From: Actinoplanes aureus
GTDB lineage: Bacteria; Actinomycetota; Actinomycetes; Mycobacteriales; Micromonosporaceae
Length of the DNA stretch: 64,000 nucleotides
Reading direction: 5' to 3'
NCBI RefSeq assembly: GCF_015704865.1
Contig: NZ_JADQTO010000002.1
Coordinates: 490,205 to 554,204 of the forward strand
This document shows, piece by piece, positions 1-7,886 of this stretch. The notes below the pieces were generated by a model. The model did no database searches. It had not been told where the DNA came from and was given only the letters and a program-made list of their open reading frames with translations. Position 1 is the first letter of the stretch. Each line of letters starts with the position of its first letter. Both the position numbers and the translations under genes were made by a program.

Positions 1-9
1 TGTGGTCGA

Positions 10-27
10 CCGCCCATTGGGGGGCGG
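10..27. terminator. Possible short hairpin downstream of the exporter gene
   Basis: A 6-bp GC-only stem (ccgccc / gggcgg) with a 6-nt loop lies about 50 bp past the exporter stop codon on the minus strand. It has no T-run, so it is a weak terminator candidate. The first 75 bases hold nothing else that I recognise. Confidence 0.25.
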
Positions 28-75
28 CCCGGCACCCCCCCGGCCCGGGGCGCCGCGTGGAGGAGGGGCAAGGCT

Positions 76-1641
76 CTAGTCGGCGAACGCTGGTTCCTTC
101 TCCGCGGGCAGGTCGACGGTGGTCCGCAGCTTGCTCGGCTTCATCGCGATCGCGGCGATCACGCCGATCACCGCGACGCCCATGGAGATCAGGAAGATGT
201 GGCCGGTGGCGTCGCCGTACGCCGCCCGGACGACGTGCTGGATCGCCTCCGGCATGCCGCTCAGGTCCAGCGTGCTGCCACTGCTGCCGCTGCCCGCCGG
301 CACTCCCATCGCGGTGAGCTGCGAAGTGATCGAGTCGGAGACCCGCCGGGCGAGGACCGCGCCGAGGATCGAGACGCCGATGGTGCCACCGAGCGACCGG
401 AAGAAGGCCACCGTCGAGCTGGCCGCGCCGATGTCCTTGAGTGCCACGGTGTTCTGCACCGCGAGCACCAGGTTCTGCATGGAGAGGCCGACGCCGACGC
501 CGACCACGGCCATCGCCGTGCCGATGTACCAGAGCGGGGTGTCGTGGTCCAGGACCGAGAGCCCGGCGAAGCCGGCGACCAGGACGATCGTGCCGGTCAC
601 CACGTACGGCTTGATCCGTCCGCTCTTGGTGATCATCCTGCCGGCGATCGTGGAGGAGATCAGGATGCCGAACATCATCGGGATCATCAGCAGGCCGGCC
701 TCGGTCGGGCTGTAGCCGCGACCGATCTGGAAGTACTGCCCCAGGAAGACCGCGCCGCCGAACATCGCCATGCCGACCGCGAGGCTGCCGATGATCGCCA
801 GGGCGGTGGTGCGCTCGCGGATGATCGGCAGTGGCACCACCGGCTCGGCGACCCGCGACTCCACCCAGGTGGCCAGCGCCAGCAGGAGCACGCCGCCGCC
901 GACCATGGCGAAGGTCTGCCAGGAGAGCCAGGCGAACGCGTCGTCGACGAAGGAGATCCAGATCAGGATCACGCTGACACCGGCCGCGATCAGCGTGGCA
1001 CCGACGTAGTCGACCTTCACGTTGTCACGGCGGATCACCGGCAGGTGCAGCGTCTTCTGGAGCACCGCCAGGGCGATCACCGCGAACGGAGCGCCGATGA
1101 AGAAGCACCAGCGCCAGCCCAGCCAGGACGTGTCGACGATCAGGCCGCCGAGCAGGGGTCCGGCGACGGTGGAGAGGGCGAGCACGCCACCCAGGTAGCC
1201 GTTGTACCGGCCGCGCTCCCGCGGCGGGATCATCGCGGCGATGGCCACCTGGACCAGCGCCTGCACCCCGCCCATGCCGATGCCCTGGAACGCGCGAGCG
1301 GCGATCAGCTGCTCGGTGGTCTGCGTGAAGCCGGCCGCCAGCGAACCGATCACGAAGAGCACGATGGAGAGCTGGACCAGCAGTTTCTTGCTGTAAAGGT
1401 CGGAGAGCTTGCCCCAGATCGGGGTGGTGGCGGTGGCCGTGAGCAGGGTCGCCGTGACCACCCAGGTGTACTGCGTCTGGCTGCCGTGCAGATCGCCGAT
1501 GATCTTCGGCAGGGCGGTGGAGACGATGGTGGAGCTCGCCATGGCGACGAAGAGCACGAGCAGGAGTCCGGAGAGGGCCTCCAGGATCTCGCGGTGCGTC
1601 ATCTGGCCGTGCTCGGCGCGTGTGACGGTTGCTGCGCTCAT
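76..1641 (-). CDS. MFS drug exporter, DHA2/EmrB-QacA type
   Basis: Predicted 521-residue proton-driven multidrug efflux protein of the inner membrane. The chain has about 14 hydrophobic segments, the length and topology of the DHA2 family. It carries the family loop motif around GKLSDLYSKK after the second helix and RAFQGIGMGG in the fourth-helix region. The chosen ATG overlaps the stop codon of the upstream MarR gene by four bases (ATGA), so the two are probably translationally coupled and the exporter is the likely target of that regulator. A longer frame upstream only reads through marR and was discarded. The substrate cannot be told from sequence. Confidence 0.93.
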   Translation of the reverse strand: MSAATVTRAEHGQMTHREILEALSGLLLVLFVAMASSTIVSTALPKIIGDLHGSQTQYTWVVTATLLTATATTPIWGKLSDLYSKKLLVQLSIVLFVIGSLAAGFTQTTEQLIAARAFQGIGMGGVQALVQVAIAAMIPPRERGRYNGYLGGVLALSTVAGPLLGGLIVDTSWLGWRWCFFIGAPFAVIALAVLQKTLHLPVIRRDNVKVDYVGATLIAAGVSVILIWISFVDDAFAWLSWQTFAMVGGGVLLLALATWVESRVAEPVVPLPIIRERTTALAIIGSLAVGMAMFGGAVFLGQYFQIGRGYSPTEAGLLMIPMMFGILISSTIAGRMITKSGRIKPYVVTGTIVLVAGFAGLSVLDHDTPLWYIGTAMAVVGVGVGLSMQNLVLAVQNTVALKDIGAASSTVAFFRSLGGTIGVSILGAVLARRVSDSITSQLTAMGVPAGSGSSGSTLDLSGMPEAIQHVVRAAYGDATGHIFLISMGVAVIGVIAAIAMKPSKLRTTVDLPAEKEPAFAD

Positions 1642-2084
1642 TGCGCGGCCTCCAGAGTGGAAGAGTTGATCAAGTCGTGGGCGAAGCGGCGCAGGGCCGC
1701 GGTGAGGTCGGCGATCTCCTGCGGACTCCAGTCCCGTAGCGCGGTGGTCAGCCGCTGTTCGTACTGCTCCTGGGCACCTTCGAGCACCGCGTGACCGTGG
1801 TCGGTGAGGTGCAGGGTGCTGGCTCGTCCGTCGGACGGGTCCGCGGTGCGAGCGACCAGGCCCGCGCGGCCCAGGGCGGCGACGGCCCGGCTGATCGTGG
1901 ACGGGTCGAGCGCGTGCTCGGCGGCCAGGTCCTTCATGTGGCAGGGGCCGGCCCGCTCGTGATTGCGGATGGCGGCCAGGACGCCGAGGGCACCGACCGG
2001 AACGGTCGTCATGTGCCGCTGCTTGAGCATGCGAACCGCTTTGAGGACCTCGTGCATGGCCTGCACCAGAGTGTCGTCGCGCAT
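1638..2084 (-). CDS. MarR-family transcriptional regulator
   Basis: Predicted 148-residue winged-helix repressor. The central region reads as a MarR winged helix (recognition helix near DPSTISRAVAALGRAGLV, then a wing around ADPSDGRAS). The ATG at 2084 gives the normal family length; an upstream in-frame start would add only 11 residues and lie in the operator region. The gene comes first in a two-gene operon with the MFS exporter and is divergent from a TetR gene. By analogy with MarR/EmrR systems it probably represses its own operon and is released by the exported compound, which is inference. Confidence 0.9.
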   Translation of the reverse strand: MRDDTLVQAMHEVLKAVRMLKQRHMTTVPVGALGVLAAIRNHERAGPCHMKDLAAEHALDPSTISRAVAALGRAGLVARTADPSDGRASTLHLTDHGHAVLEGAQEQYEQRLTTALRDWSPQEIADLTAALRRFAHDLINSSTLEAAQ

Positions 2085-2123
2085 GACCCGCCTCCCCGAA
2101 ATGCTTGACGCATACAACTATCC

Positions 2124-2153
2124 GCGCAACTTGCCCACTGCGCAAGTTTGCGC
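2124..2153. promoter_or_regulatory. Inverted repeat, candidate operator between marR and tetR
   Basis: The divergent intergenic region holds an imperfect palindrome, gcgcaacttg (2124-2133) and caagtttgcgc (2143-2153), with a nested perfect acttgc / gcaagt pair. It lies where promoters for both the MarR-exporter operon and the TetR gene should fall. Either regulator could bind it; the sequence does not say which. Confidence 0.5.
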
Positions 2154-2189
2154 ATTGGGAACTGAGTCACACGCCGGTAGGCTCAGGCC

Positions 2190-2792
2190 ATGAGCGTGCC
2201 GACCACCGAGCCGGGCCTCCGCGAGCGGAAGAAGGCGGCCACCCGGCAGGCCCTGCACGAGGCGGCTCTGCGGCTCGCGCTCGAGCACGGCCCGGACCGG
2301 ATCACGGTCGAGGCCATCGCGGACGAGGCGGGCGTCTCCCGGCGTACCTTCTCGAACTACTTCGCGAACAAGGAGGAGGCGCTCTTCCACGGCCACCTCG
2401 TCCGTACCCGGCTGCTGCTCGACAAGGTCCGGGCGCGGCCGGCCGAAGAGCCGGCCTGGGCCGCGCTCAGCGCGGCCGCCGAGGAGTTCTACGGCGAGCT
2501 CGGCGATCTGGACGCGGAGTGGGCGGCGCAGAGCCGGCTGGTGCGCCGCCATCCCTCGCTGGCGGCGGCGCAGGCGCAGACCTTCGCCGCGATGGAGCGT
2601 GAGCTGGCCGCGGAGGTCGCGGTCCGCGTGGGTCGCGCCGACCCCTTGGGCGTACGCACCCAGCTGATCGCCGCGGTGTTCCTGAGTACCCTGCGCGTCG
2701 CGTTGAACGTCTGGCTCGAGCACCACACCGAGACGACCTACCGCGACCTGGTGCGCGACGCGCTCGCCGAAGCGGGCCGCGGCTTCTCCTGA
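2190..2792 (+). CDS. TetR-family transcriptional regulator
   Basis: Predicted 200-residue DNA-binding repressor. The N-terminal TetR helix-turn-helix covers roughly residues 13-60, with the typical ITVEAIADEAGVSRRTFSNYF recognition segment. The C-terminal two-thirds is a helical ligand and dimerisation domain resembling the TetR_C_17-like groups that sit next to exporters. It is divergent from the MarR-MFS operon across a 105-bp region with an inverted repeat, so it may be a second regulator of the same efflux gene. The ligand is unknown. Confidence 0.9.
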   Translation: MSVPTTEPGLRERKKAATRQALHEAALRLALEHGPDRITVEAIADEAGVSRRTFSNYFANKEEALFHGHLVRTRLLLDKVRARPAEEPAWAALSAAAEEFYGELGDLDAEWAAQSRLVRRHPSLAAAQAQTFAAMERELAAEVAVRVGRADPLGVRTQLIAAVFLSTLRVALNVWLEHHTETTYRDLVRDALAEAGRGFS

Positions 2793-2817
2793 TCGGGCCT
2801 CGCGAGAACGCGCGCGG

Positions 2818-3375
2818 TCAGCGGGTGGCCAGGCCGCCCAGCACGAGGACCAGCTGCCGGCGCCACGCCCGCGGGTCGGCCGAGTGCTGTGCCACCCCGG
2901 CGTTCGCCATCATCAGCAGCGCCAGGTCGTGCCGGGTGAAGTCGGAGCGGAGCCGGCCGGCCCGCTGCGCCCGGGCGAGCACGTCCACGGCCCGCTGCTG
3001 CGCGGTGGTACGCAACGCCGCCAGCCGTTCGTCGTCGTCGAAGGCGGTGGTCACCAGCAACTCGGCGAGTCCCCGGTCGGTCGCCTGCAACTCGCAGACC
3101 CGGGTCAGGTAGCCGACGAAGGCCGCCCACGGGTCCGGATGCTCCAGGGCCTGCTCGGCGAGGCGTACCGCGGAGGTCATGTGACTGGCGAAGACCTCGG
3201 CGATCAGGTGCCGCCGGCTGGGGAAGCGGCGGTAGAGGGTGGCATTGCCGACCCCGGCCCGGCGGGCGATCTCGTCCAGCGACGCGTCCAGCCCCTGCTC
3301 CGCGAAGACTTCGCGAGCGGCGTCGAGCAGGGCGGCTCGGTTTCGGCGGGCATCTGCGCGCAGCCGGGTGGCCAT
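2818..3375 (-). CDS. TetR-family transcriptional regulator
   Basis: Predicted 185-residue repressor. The N-terminal HTH (about residues 11-57) contains SLDEIARRAGVGNATLYRRF, a canonical TetR recognition helix, and the C-terminal part resembles the SBP56-like TetR_C domain of actinobacteria. It is convergent with the preceding TetR gene and divergent from the dienelactone hydrolase-like gene with 89 bp between the starts, so the hydrolase is its most likely target. The effector is unknown. Confidence 0.9.
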   Translation of the reverse strand: MATRLRADARRNRAALLDAAREVFAEQGLDASLDEIARRAGVGNATLYRRFPSRRHLIAEVFASHMTSAVRLAEQALEHPDPWAAFVGYLTRVCELQATDRGLAELLVTTAFDDDERLAALRTTAQQRAVDVLARAQRAGRLRSDFTRHDLALLMMANAGVAQHSADPRAWRRQLVLVLGGLATR

Positions 3376-3464
3376 GCGCCACAGGATACGACTTTCCGGC
3401 GGAGATCCAATCCCCTGATGTTACGGTCCCCTCGATCTTTCCCCAGGGCACAGGAGGTGCGGGA

Positions 3465-4223
3465 ATGCAGCGGATCGAGATCGACGTCCCGGCTGCGGAC
3501 GGCGACGCGGACGCGTACTTCGTCAAGCCGGACGGACCCGGAACGTTCCCCGGCCTGCTGATGTTCATGGATGTCTTCGGTCTGCGGCCGAGAATCCGTG
3601 AGATGGCCGACCGGATTGCCGAGCGCGGATACGCCGTCCTGGTACCGAACCTGTTCTACCGCGATGCCCGCAGTCCGCTGGTCGACCCGGCCGAGTTGCA
3701 GGACGCCGAGCGGCGCTCCGCGGCGTTCCGGCGGCTGGCGGCGATGATGCCGGCACTGGCCGCCGGTGTCGCCGCTGACACCGCCGCGTACCTGGACTTC
3801 CTCGACGCCCAGGAGGGGGTCGCCCCGGGGCGGGCCGGTCTGTTCGGATACTGCATGGGCGGGCGAAACGCGCTGATCGCGGCGACCGCGCAGCCGGAAC
3901 GGATCGCCCTGCTCGCCAGTTTCCACGCCGGTGGGGTGGTCACCGACGCGCCGGACAGCCCGCACCTGCGCGTCGGCGCGCTCACCGGCGAGGTCTACTT
4001 CGGACATGCCGACAACGACGGCTCGATGACGCCGGACCAGATCAAGGCCCTGGAGGCGGCTCTCGACGCGGCCGGCGTCACCTACACCTCGGAGTTGTAC
4101 GAGGGCGCCCCGCACGGTTTCACCATGTCGGACACGGCCATGTACCACCCGGCCGGCGAGCAGCGGCACTGGGAGGCGCTCTTCGCCCTGCTGGACCGGG
4201 CACTGCCGGCGCCGGTCAGCTGA
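3465..4223 (+). CDS. Dienelactone hydrolase family alpha/beta hydrolase
   Basis: Predicted 252-residue cytoplasmic hydrolase. The nucleophile elbow is GYCMGG with cysteine at about residue 130, as in dienelactone hydrolases rather than serine esterases. An aspartate near residue 183-185 (GHADND) and histidine 217 (GAPHGF) complete the triad. A strong AGGAGG box lies seven bases before the ATG. The gene is divergent from a TetR gene and its last bases overlap the tail of the convergent VOC gene. Family members open lactone rings in chlorocatechol or related aromatic breakdown. No other catabolic genes are nearby, so the real substrate is open. Confidence 0.9.
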   Translation: MQRIEIDVPAADGDADAYFVKPDGPGTFPGLLMFMDVFGLRPRIREMADRIAERGYAVLVPNLFYRDARSPLVDPAELQDAERRSAAFRRLAAMMPALAAGVAADTAAYLDFLDAQEGVAPGRAGLFGYCMGGRNALIAATAQPERIALLASFHAGGVVTDAPDSPHLRVGALTGEVYFGHADNDGSMTPDQIKALEAALDAAGVTYTSELYEGAPHGFTMSDTAMYHPAGEQRHWEALFALLDRALPAPVS

Positions 4224-4647
4224 TGCAGAACTCGTTGTTCTCCGGGTCGGCCATGGTCAGCCAGGTGTGCGGGCCCTGACGGCCGTCCCACAGGAAGGTG
4301 GCGCCGCGCGCGATCAACCGATCGCGCACGGCGCCCTGGTCCTCGTCGCCGACCCGGACGTCCAGGTGCATCCGGTTCTTCACCGTCTTCGCCTCGGGTA
4401 CCTGCTGGAACAAGACCCGCGGTGCACCGGGTAGATCGTCCGGGTGGCGGATCGCCGCACCGGCTTTCCACACCAGCGCGCCATTGTGCCGGATGGTCTC
4501 CGCCTCGGTCGCGAACCCCTTGGCGATCATCTCCTTGATGAAGCCCTCGTCCTGCGGCTCCACCCGCCAGCCGAGGGTCTCCGCCCACCAGTCGGCGAGC
4601 GTGTGCGGTTCGGTGGCATCGACAGCGATCTGGAATCCATAGGCCAT
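4216..4647 (-). CDS. VOC-superfamily (glyoxalase-like) protein
   Basis: Predicted 143-residue protein of the vicinal oxygen chelate fold. It has two beta-alpha-beta-beta-beta halves, with conserved features such as the MHLDVRV strand in the middle and the C-terminal DPENNEFC strand that typify actinobacterial glyoxalase-like proteins. The ATG at 4647 is preferred over an upstream GTG three codons earlier. It is tail-to-tail with the hydrolase (8-bp overlap of the 3' ends). Members serve as dioxygenases, isomerases or antibiotic-binding proteins; no specific function can be assigned. Confidence 0.82.
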   Translation of the reverse strand: MAYGFQIAVDATEPHTLADWWAETLGWRVEPQDEGFIKEMIAKGFATEAETIRHNGALVWKAGAAIRHPDDLPGAPRVLFQQVPEAKTVKNRMHLDVRVGDEDQGAVRDRLIARGATFLWDGRQGPHTWLTMADPENNEFCIS

Positions 4648-4686
4648 GTCCGGCACGCTACCCAGGATTGCGGACAGCGACAGGCC

Positions 4687-5037
4687 TTAATTCGCGTAAA
4701 GGCCGGGAAAGTAGCGGTCGATCGCGGTCACGTCGTACACGTGCCGTACCTCGGTGATCTTGTGATCCTCGACGCCGAGGAACTCGACCAGGCGGGCCGT
4801 GCCGAACGGGCCGTCCAGGTCGTAGATCAGCGCGGCCCCGTCGACCGCATCCGTACGCGACACCACGCTGACGCCGTCCGCGAAGGCGGCGACCCGGTGC
4901 AGCACCTGCAGCAGCTCTTCGTCGTCGACCGGAGCGTCGAAATTCCACTCCGTCTCGACGTCCGGGGTGAGCAGCCGCCGGGCCGCGGGCAGGTCGTCCG
5001 TGGTCCAGGATCGGACCCAGAAATCCACTACATCCAC
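4687..5037 (-). CDS. SnoaL/NTF2-like small protein
   Basis: Predicted 116-residue protein with the composition and pattern of the SnoaL-like (NTF2) cone fold: an N-terminal helix pair (VDFWVRSWTTDDLPAARRLL), then curved strands ending in EFLGVEDHKITEVRHVYD. Members are ester cyclases, isomerases or binding proteins, often in polyketide or stress contexts. Upstream of it on the minus strand lies the DUF2334 gene (stop at 5049), only 11 bp away, so it could be the tail gene of that operon. Confidence 0.72.
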   Translation of the reverse strand: MDVVDFWVRSWTTDDLPAARRLLTPDVETEWNFDAPVDDEELLQVLHRVAAFADGVSVVSRTDAVDGAALIYDLDGPFGTARLVEFLGVEDHKITEVRHVYDVTAIDRYFPGLYAN

Positions 5038-5048
5038 GATTGATCCCG

Positions 5049-6647
5049 TCAGCCGTTGAGCATCGAGTCGGCGCTCACGAATGTGTAGCCGACCTTCTTG
5101 ATCCCGGTGACGAGCTCCTTCAGGTGCTCCGTACCGAGGTACGGGTGGTAGAAGCAGCTGGCCACGCCGTCGCGGACCACCAGGTTCCGCTCGGCCGAGG
5201 CGATCAGGTCGGCGGGGAGCCGGACCGGGTGGTTGTTGAACGCCTCCGGCTCGACGTTGCCGATGTTCTCCGGGACCACCACCGAGCCGTACACGTCCCG
5301 CACCGTGTACGGGAAGAACTGCCCGAACTGGCGGGAGTAGTCGTACTTGGCGCCGGTCAGCACGCCCGGGAAGTAGAGGCCACGGTCGTATCGCTTGCCG
5401 AACAGGGTGTGCGCCGCCTGGTAGTCCGCGGGGCTCGCCGCGTAGTGCGGGAACTCGAAGATCTTCGGGGCGCCCAGGCCGGTGGCCACGAAGACCGCGC
5501 CCGAGGCGATCATCCGGCCGGTGGCCCAGGCGACCGAGTCGCCGGCGACCGGACCGTCGTAGATCACGTAGTCCTTCTCGTTGACGTGCGCGGCGTAGAA
5601 CTCGAAGTCGTTCGCGCTCACCCCGTCGTAGGGGTTGGCCACCGTGCCGTACTGGTGGGTGTAGCCGTGCATGATCAGCGTGCCGCCCTTGGACTTCATG
5701 TACTTCAGCGCGGCCACCACCTCGGGCCGCTTGGCGAGGGTGTAGTCCTCGCCGCCCTTCGGGTTACGGAAGCGCGGGTAGACGGCGACGCTGAACGGCA
5801 CCTTCTGCGAGTACAGGTAGTCGGCGATGGCACGGAGGTCGGCCGGGTCGGCGTCCGGTCCGACGTCCTCGAGACGGATCAGGGCGCGGTGCCGCTCCGG
5901 CGCCTTGCTGCCGAGGGAGTCGAAGAGCAGGTCGGCGAATACCAGGTAGCGGTCGTCGTGGCCGACGTAGGAGAACGGGATCTCGCCGACGTAGGTGAGG
6001 TTGCCGGACTTCACCGCCCAACCGAATGTGGTGCCGTCCGCGCGTACCGCGGTGGCCAGCGTGCGGACCTTGGCGGTGTCGCTGATCGGCAGGTTCATGA
6101 TGCCGGCCTTGTTGTCGGCGCTGCGGGTCAGCTTGCGGCCCTTGTAACCCACCTCGGCCACCTCGGCCAGGTCGAAGGTGCCGCTGGCGAACCCGTACTT
6201 CGCCGCGAATCCCGGCTTTGCGGCCAGCTGCCAGATGTTGTTGTAGACCCAGGTCACCGGCTTGGTGGTGGCCAGCACGTCGGTCAGGAACGCGGCCGGC
6301 AGCGGCTCGTCGTAGGTGGAGCCGAGGTAGATGACCGCGGTGTACGCGTTCAGGTCACCGGCCTTGTAGCCGGCGACCGGCGCGGCGGTCCACGAGCCGA
6401 AGTGCGAGGCCAGGTTGGCGGTCTGCGCGGCGTAGACCTCGCCCAGCCAGCCGTACTCGCTGGTGGTGTCGTACAGGACGAGGGTCTTCGCGGTGCCGCC
6501 GCCGGGCGCGGCCTTGCCGGTCTTCACCTTCGGCCTGGTGTTGCTCGCGGCGTCCGCCTCGACGGTGGTCAGGCCCACGGCCGTCACCGCGGCGGCCGAG
6601 GCGCCGGCGGCGAGCAGGGCGCGGCGGGAGATCTTCGCGGTACGCAT
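5049..6647 (-). CDS. Tat-exported DUF2334-like (polysaccharide deacetylase-type) protein
   Basis: Predicted 532-residue secreted protein. The N-terminus has a twin-arginine signal (SRRALLAAG around residues 7-15) followed by a hydrophobic stretch and an Ala-rich cleavage region. The central part (about 240-450) resembles DUF2334, a divergent polysaccharide deacetylase barrel. Visible motifs are RLEDVGPDADPADL (candidate metal and substrate acids) and LIMHGYTHQYG (a deacetylase-like HGxxH motif), with a late FYHPYLG histidine. Its ATG shares one base with the stop of the epimerase gene (TGATG), so it is coupled to a sugar nucleotide enzyme. I infer extracellular trimming or deacetylation of the polysaccharide made by this operon. 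Confidence 0.8.
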   Translation of the reverse strand: MRTAKISRRALLAAGASAAAVTAVGLTTVEADAASNTRPKVKTGKAAPGGGTAKTLVLYDTTSEYGWLGEVYAAQTANLASHFGSWTAAPVAGYKAGDLNAYTAVIYLGSTYDEPLPAAFLTDVLATTKPVTWVYNNIWQLAAKPGFAAKYGFASGTFDLAEVAEVGYKGRKLTRSADNKAGIMNLPISDTAKVRTLATAVRADGTTFGWAVKSGNLTYVGEIPFSYVGHDDRYLVFADLLFDSLGSKAPERHRALIRLEDVGPDADPADLRAIADYLYSQKVPFSVAVYPRFRNPKGGEDYTLAKRPEVVAALKYMKSKGGTLIMHGYTHQYGTVANPYDGVSANDFEFYAAHVNEKDYVIYDGPVAGDSVAWATGRMIASGAVFVATGLGAPKIFEFPHYAASPADYQAAHTLFGKRYDRGLYFPGVLTGAKYDYSRQFGQFFPYTVRDVYGSVVVPENIGNVEPEAFNNHPVRLPADLIASAERNLVVRDGVASCFYHPYLGTEHLKELVTGIKKVGYTFVSADSMLNG

Positions 6648-7840
6648 CAGGCAACGGCTCCAGACGTGAGGGCGGTGTTCTGGCTGACGGGCATGGCGTC
6701 GGGGAACCGGGCGAGGCCGAGCAGTGCGGCGGTGGCCTGGGCGGTCCGGCGGGCGGCGAGACCGTCGCCGTACGGGTTACCGCCGGCGGTCATCGCGTCC
6801 CGGCGGACCCGGCTGTCCAGCAGTGCCGAGGCCTCCATGACGATCGTCTCGGTGTCCGAGCCGACCAGCTTGGCGCAGCCGGCGTGCAGCGACTCGACCC
6901 GTTCGGTGACGTCGCGCAGCACCAGGGCCGGCACCTTGAACGACGGCGCCTCCTCCTGGATGCCGCCCGAGTCGGTGAGCACCAGGTACGCCTCGGAGAG
7001 CAGCCGGGCCAGGTCCGGGTAGGGCAGCGGCTCGGTGACGGTCACCCGCTCGACCCCGGCCAGCGCGGCGTCGACCTGCGCACGGACCGCCGGGTTGGGG
7101 TGACTCGGCAGCACCACCTCGATGTCCGGGTAACGCGCGATCAGGTCCTTGACCGCGGCGAGAATCCGGTCCAGCGGCTCGCCCCACGATTCCCGCCGAT
7201 GGGCGGTGACCAGGACCAGCCGGCCGGTGCTGTTTTTGTGTTCGTCCCGAGCGGCAAGGAGAGTGTTCTCGAACGGCAGCTTCCGGCCGGCCACCGCCAG
7301 GGTCGCGTCGACCACGGTGTTGCCGGTGATCAGCACGTCGGCGGGGTTGATCTTCTCGTCCAGCAGGTTCATCGCGGCCAGCGGCGTCGGCGCCAGGTGC
7401 AGCGAGGCGATCTGGGCGACCAGGCGGCGGTTGCCCTCCTCCGGGAACGGCGACTCCAGGTCACCGGAGCGCAGCCCGGCCTCCAGGTGGACGACCGGGA
7501 TGCGGCGCCAGAAAGCGGCGAGCGCGCCGGCCAGGCTGGTGGTGGTGTCGCCCTGCACGATCACGGCGGCCGGGGTGCGTACCGACCACAGCTCGTCCAG
7601 CTCACGGATCATCGCGGTGAGCAGCTCGGCCTGGCTGCCGGAACTCCGCTCGACCTGGAGAGTGATGTCCGGCTCGAGGTCGAAGGCGGCGAGCGCCTGG
7701 GTGACCATGGCCGGGTGCTGGCCGCTGGCCAGCAGGATCGGCTTGACCAGGCCGGCCTCGCGCATGGCGAGGGCGACCGGGGCGAGCTTGACGGCTTCGG
7801 GGCGGGTGCCGCCGATCAGGTGAACTTCGCGCACAGACAC
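6647..7840 (-). CDS. wecB: UDP-N-acetylglucosamine 2-epimerase (non-hydrolysing)
   Basis: Predicted 397-residue cytoplasmic enzyme interconverting UDP-GlcNAc and UDP-ManNAc, of normal family length. Recognisable motifs are GTRPEAVKLAPV near the N-terminus, GDTTTSLAGA, HLEAGLRSGD, TAHRRESWG in the middle, and the C-terminal UDP-binding TDSGGIQEEA. The start appears to be GTG. It lies 46 bp after the glycosyltransferase stop and overlaps the next gene by one base. In this setting it would provide UDP-ManNAc for polymer synthesis. Confidence 0.93.
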   Translation of the reverse strand: MSVREVHLIGGTRPEAVKLAPVALAMREAGLVKPILLASGQHPAMVTQALAAFDLEPDITLQVERSSGSQAELLTAMIRELDELWSVRTPAAVIVQGDTTTSLAGALAAFWRRIPVVHLEAGLRSGDLESPFPEEGNRRLVAQIASLHLAPTPLAAMNLLDEKINPADVLITGNTVVDATLAVAGRKLPFENTLLAARDEHKNSTGRLVLVTAHRRESWGEPLDRILAAVKDLIARYPDIEVVLPSHPNPAVRAQVDAALAGVERVTVTEPLPYPDLARLLSEAYLVLTDSGGIQEEAPSFKVPALVLRDVTERVESLHAGCAKLVGSDTETIVMEASALLDSRVRRDAMTAGGNPYGDGLAARRTAQATAALLGLARFPDAMPVSQNTALTSGAVA

Positions 7841-7886
7841 GGGGGAGCATTCTGTTCGGGGGGAGGGTGGGGATTCGCCTGCGGGA

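Noticed and set aside
199..1794. Long open frame antisense to the MFS exporter and similar antisense frames under other genes.
   Set aside because: High GC content at third positions creates long mirror frames. The products are Arg/Gly/His-rich low-complexity chains without domains or start signals.
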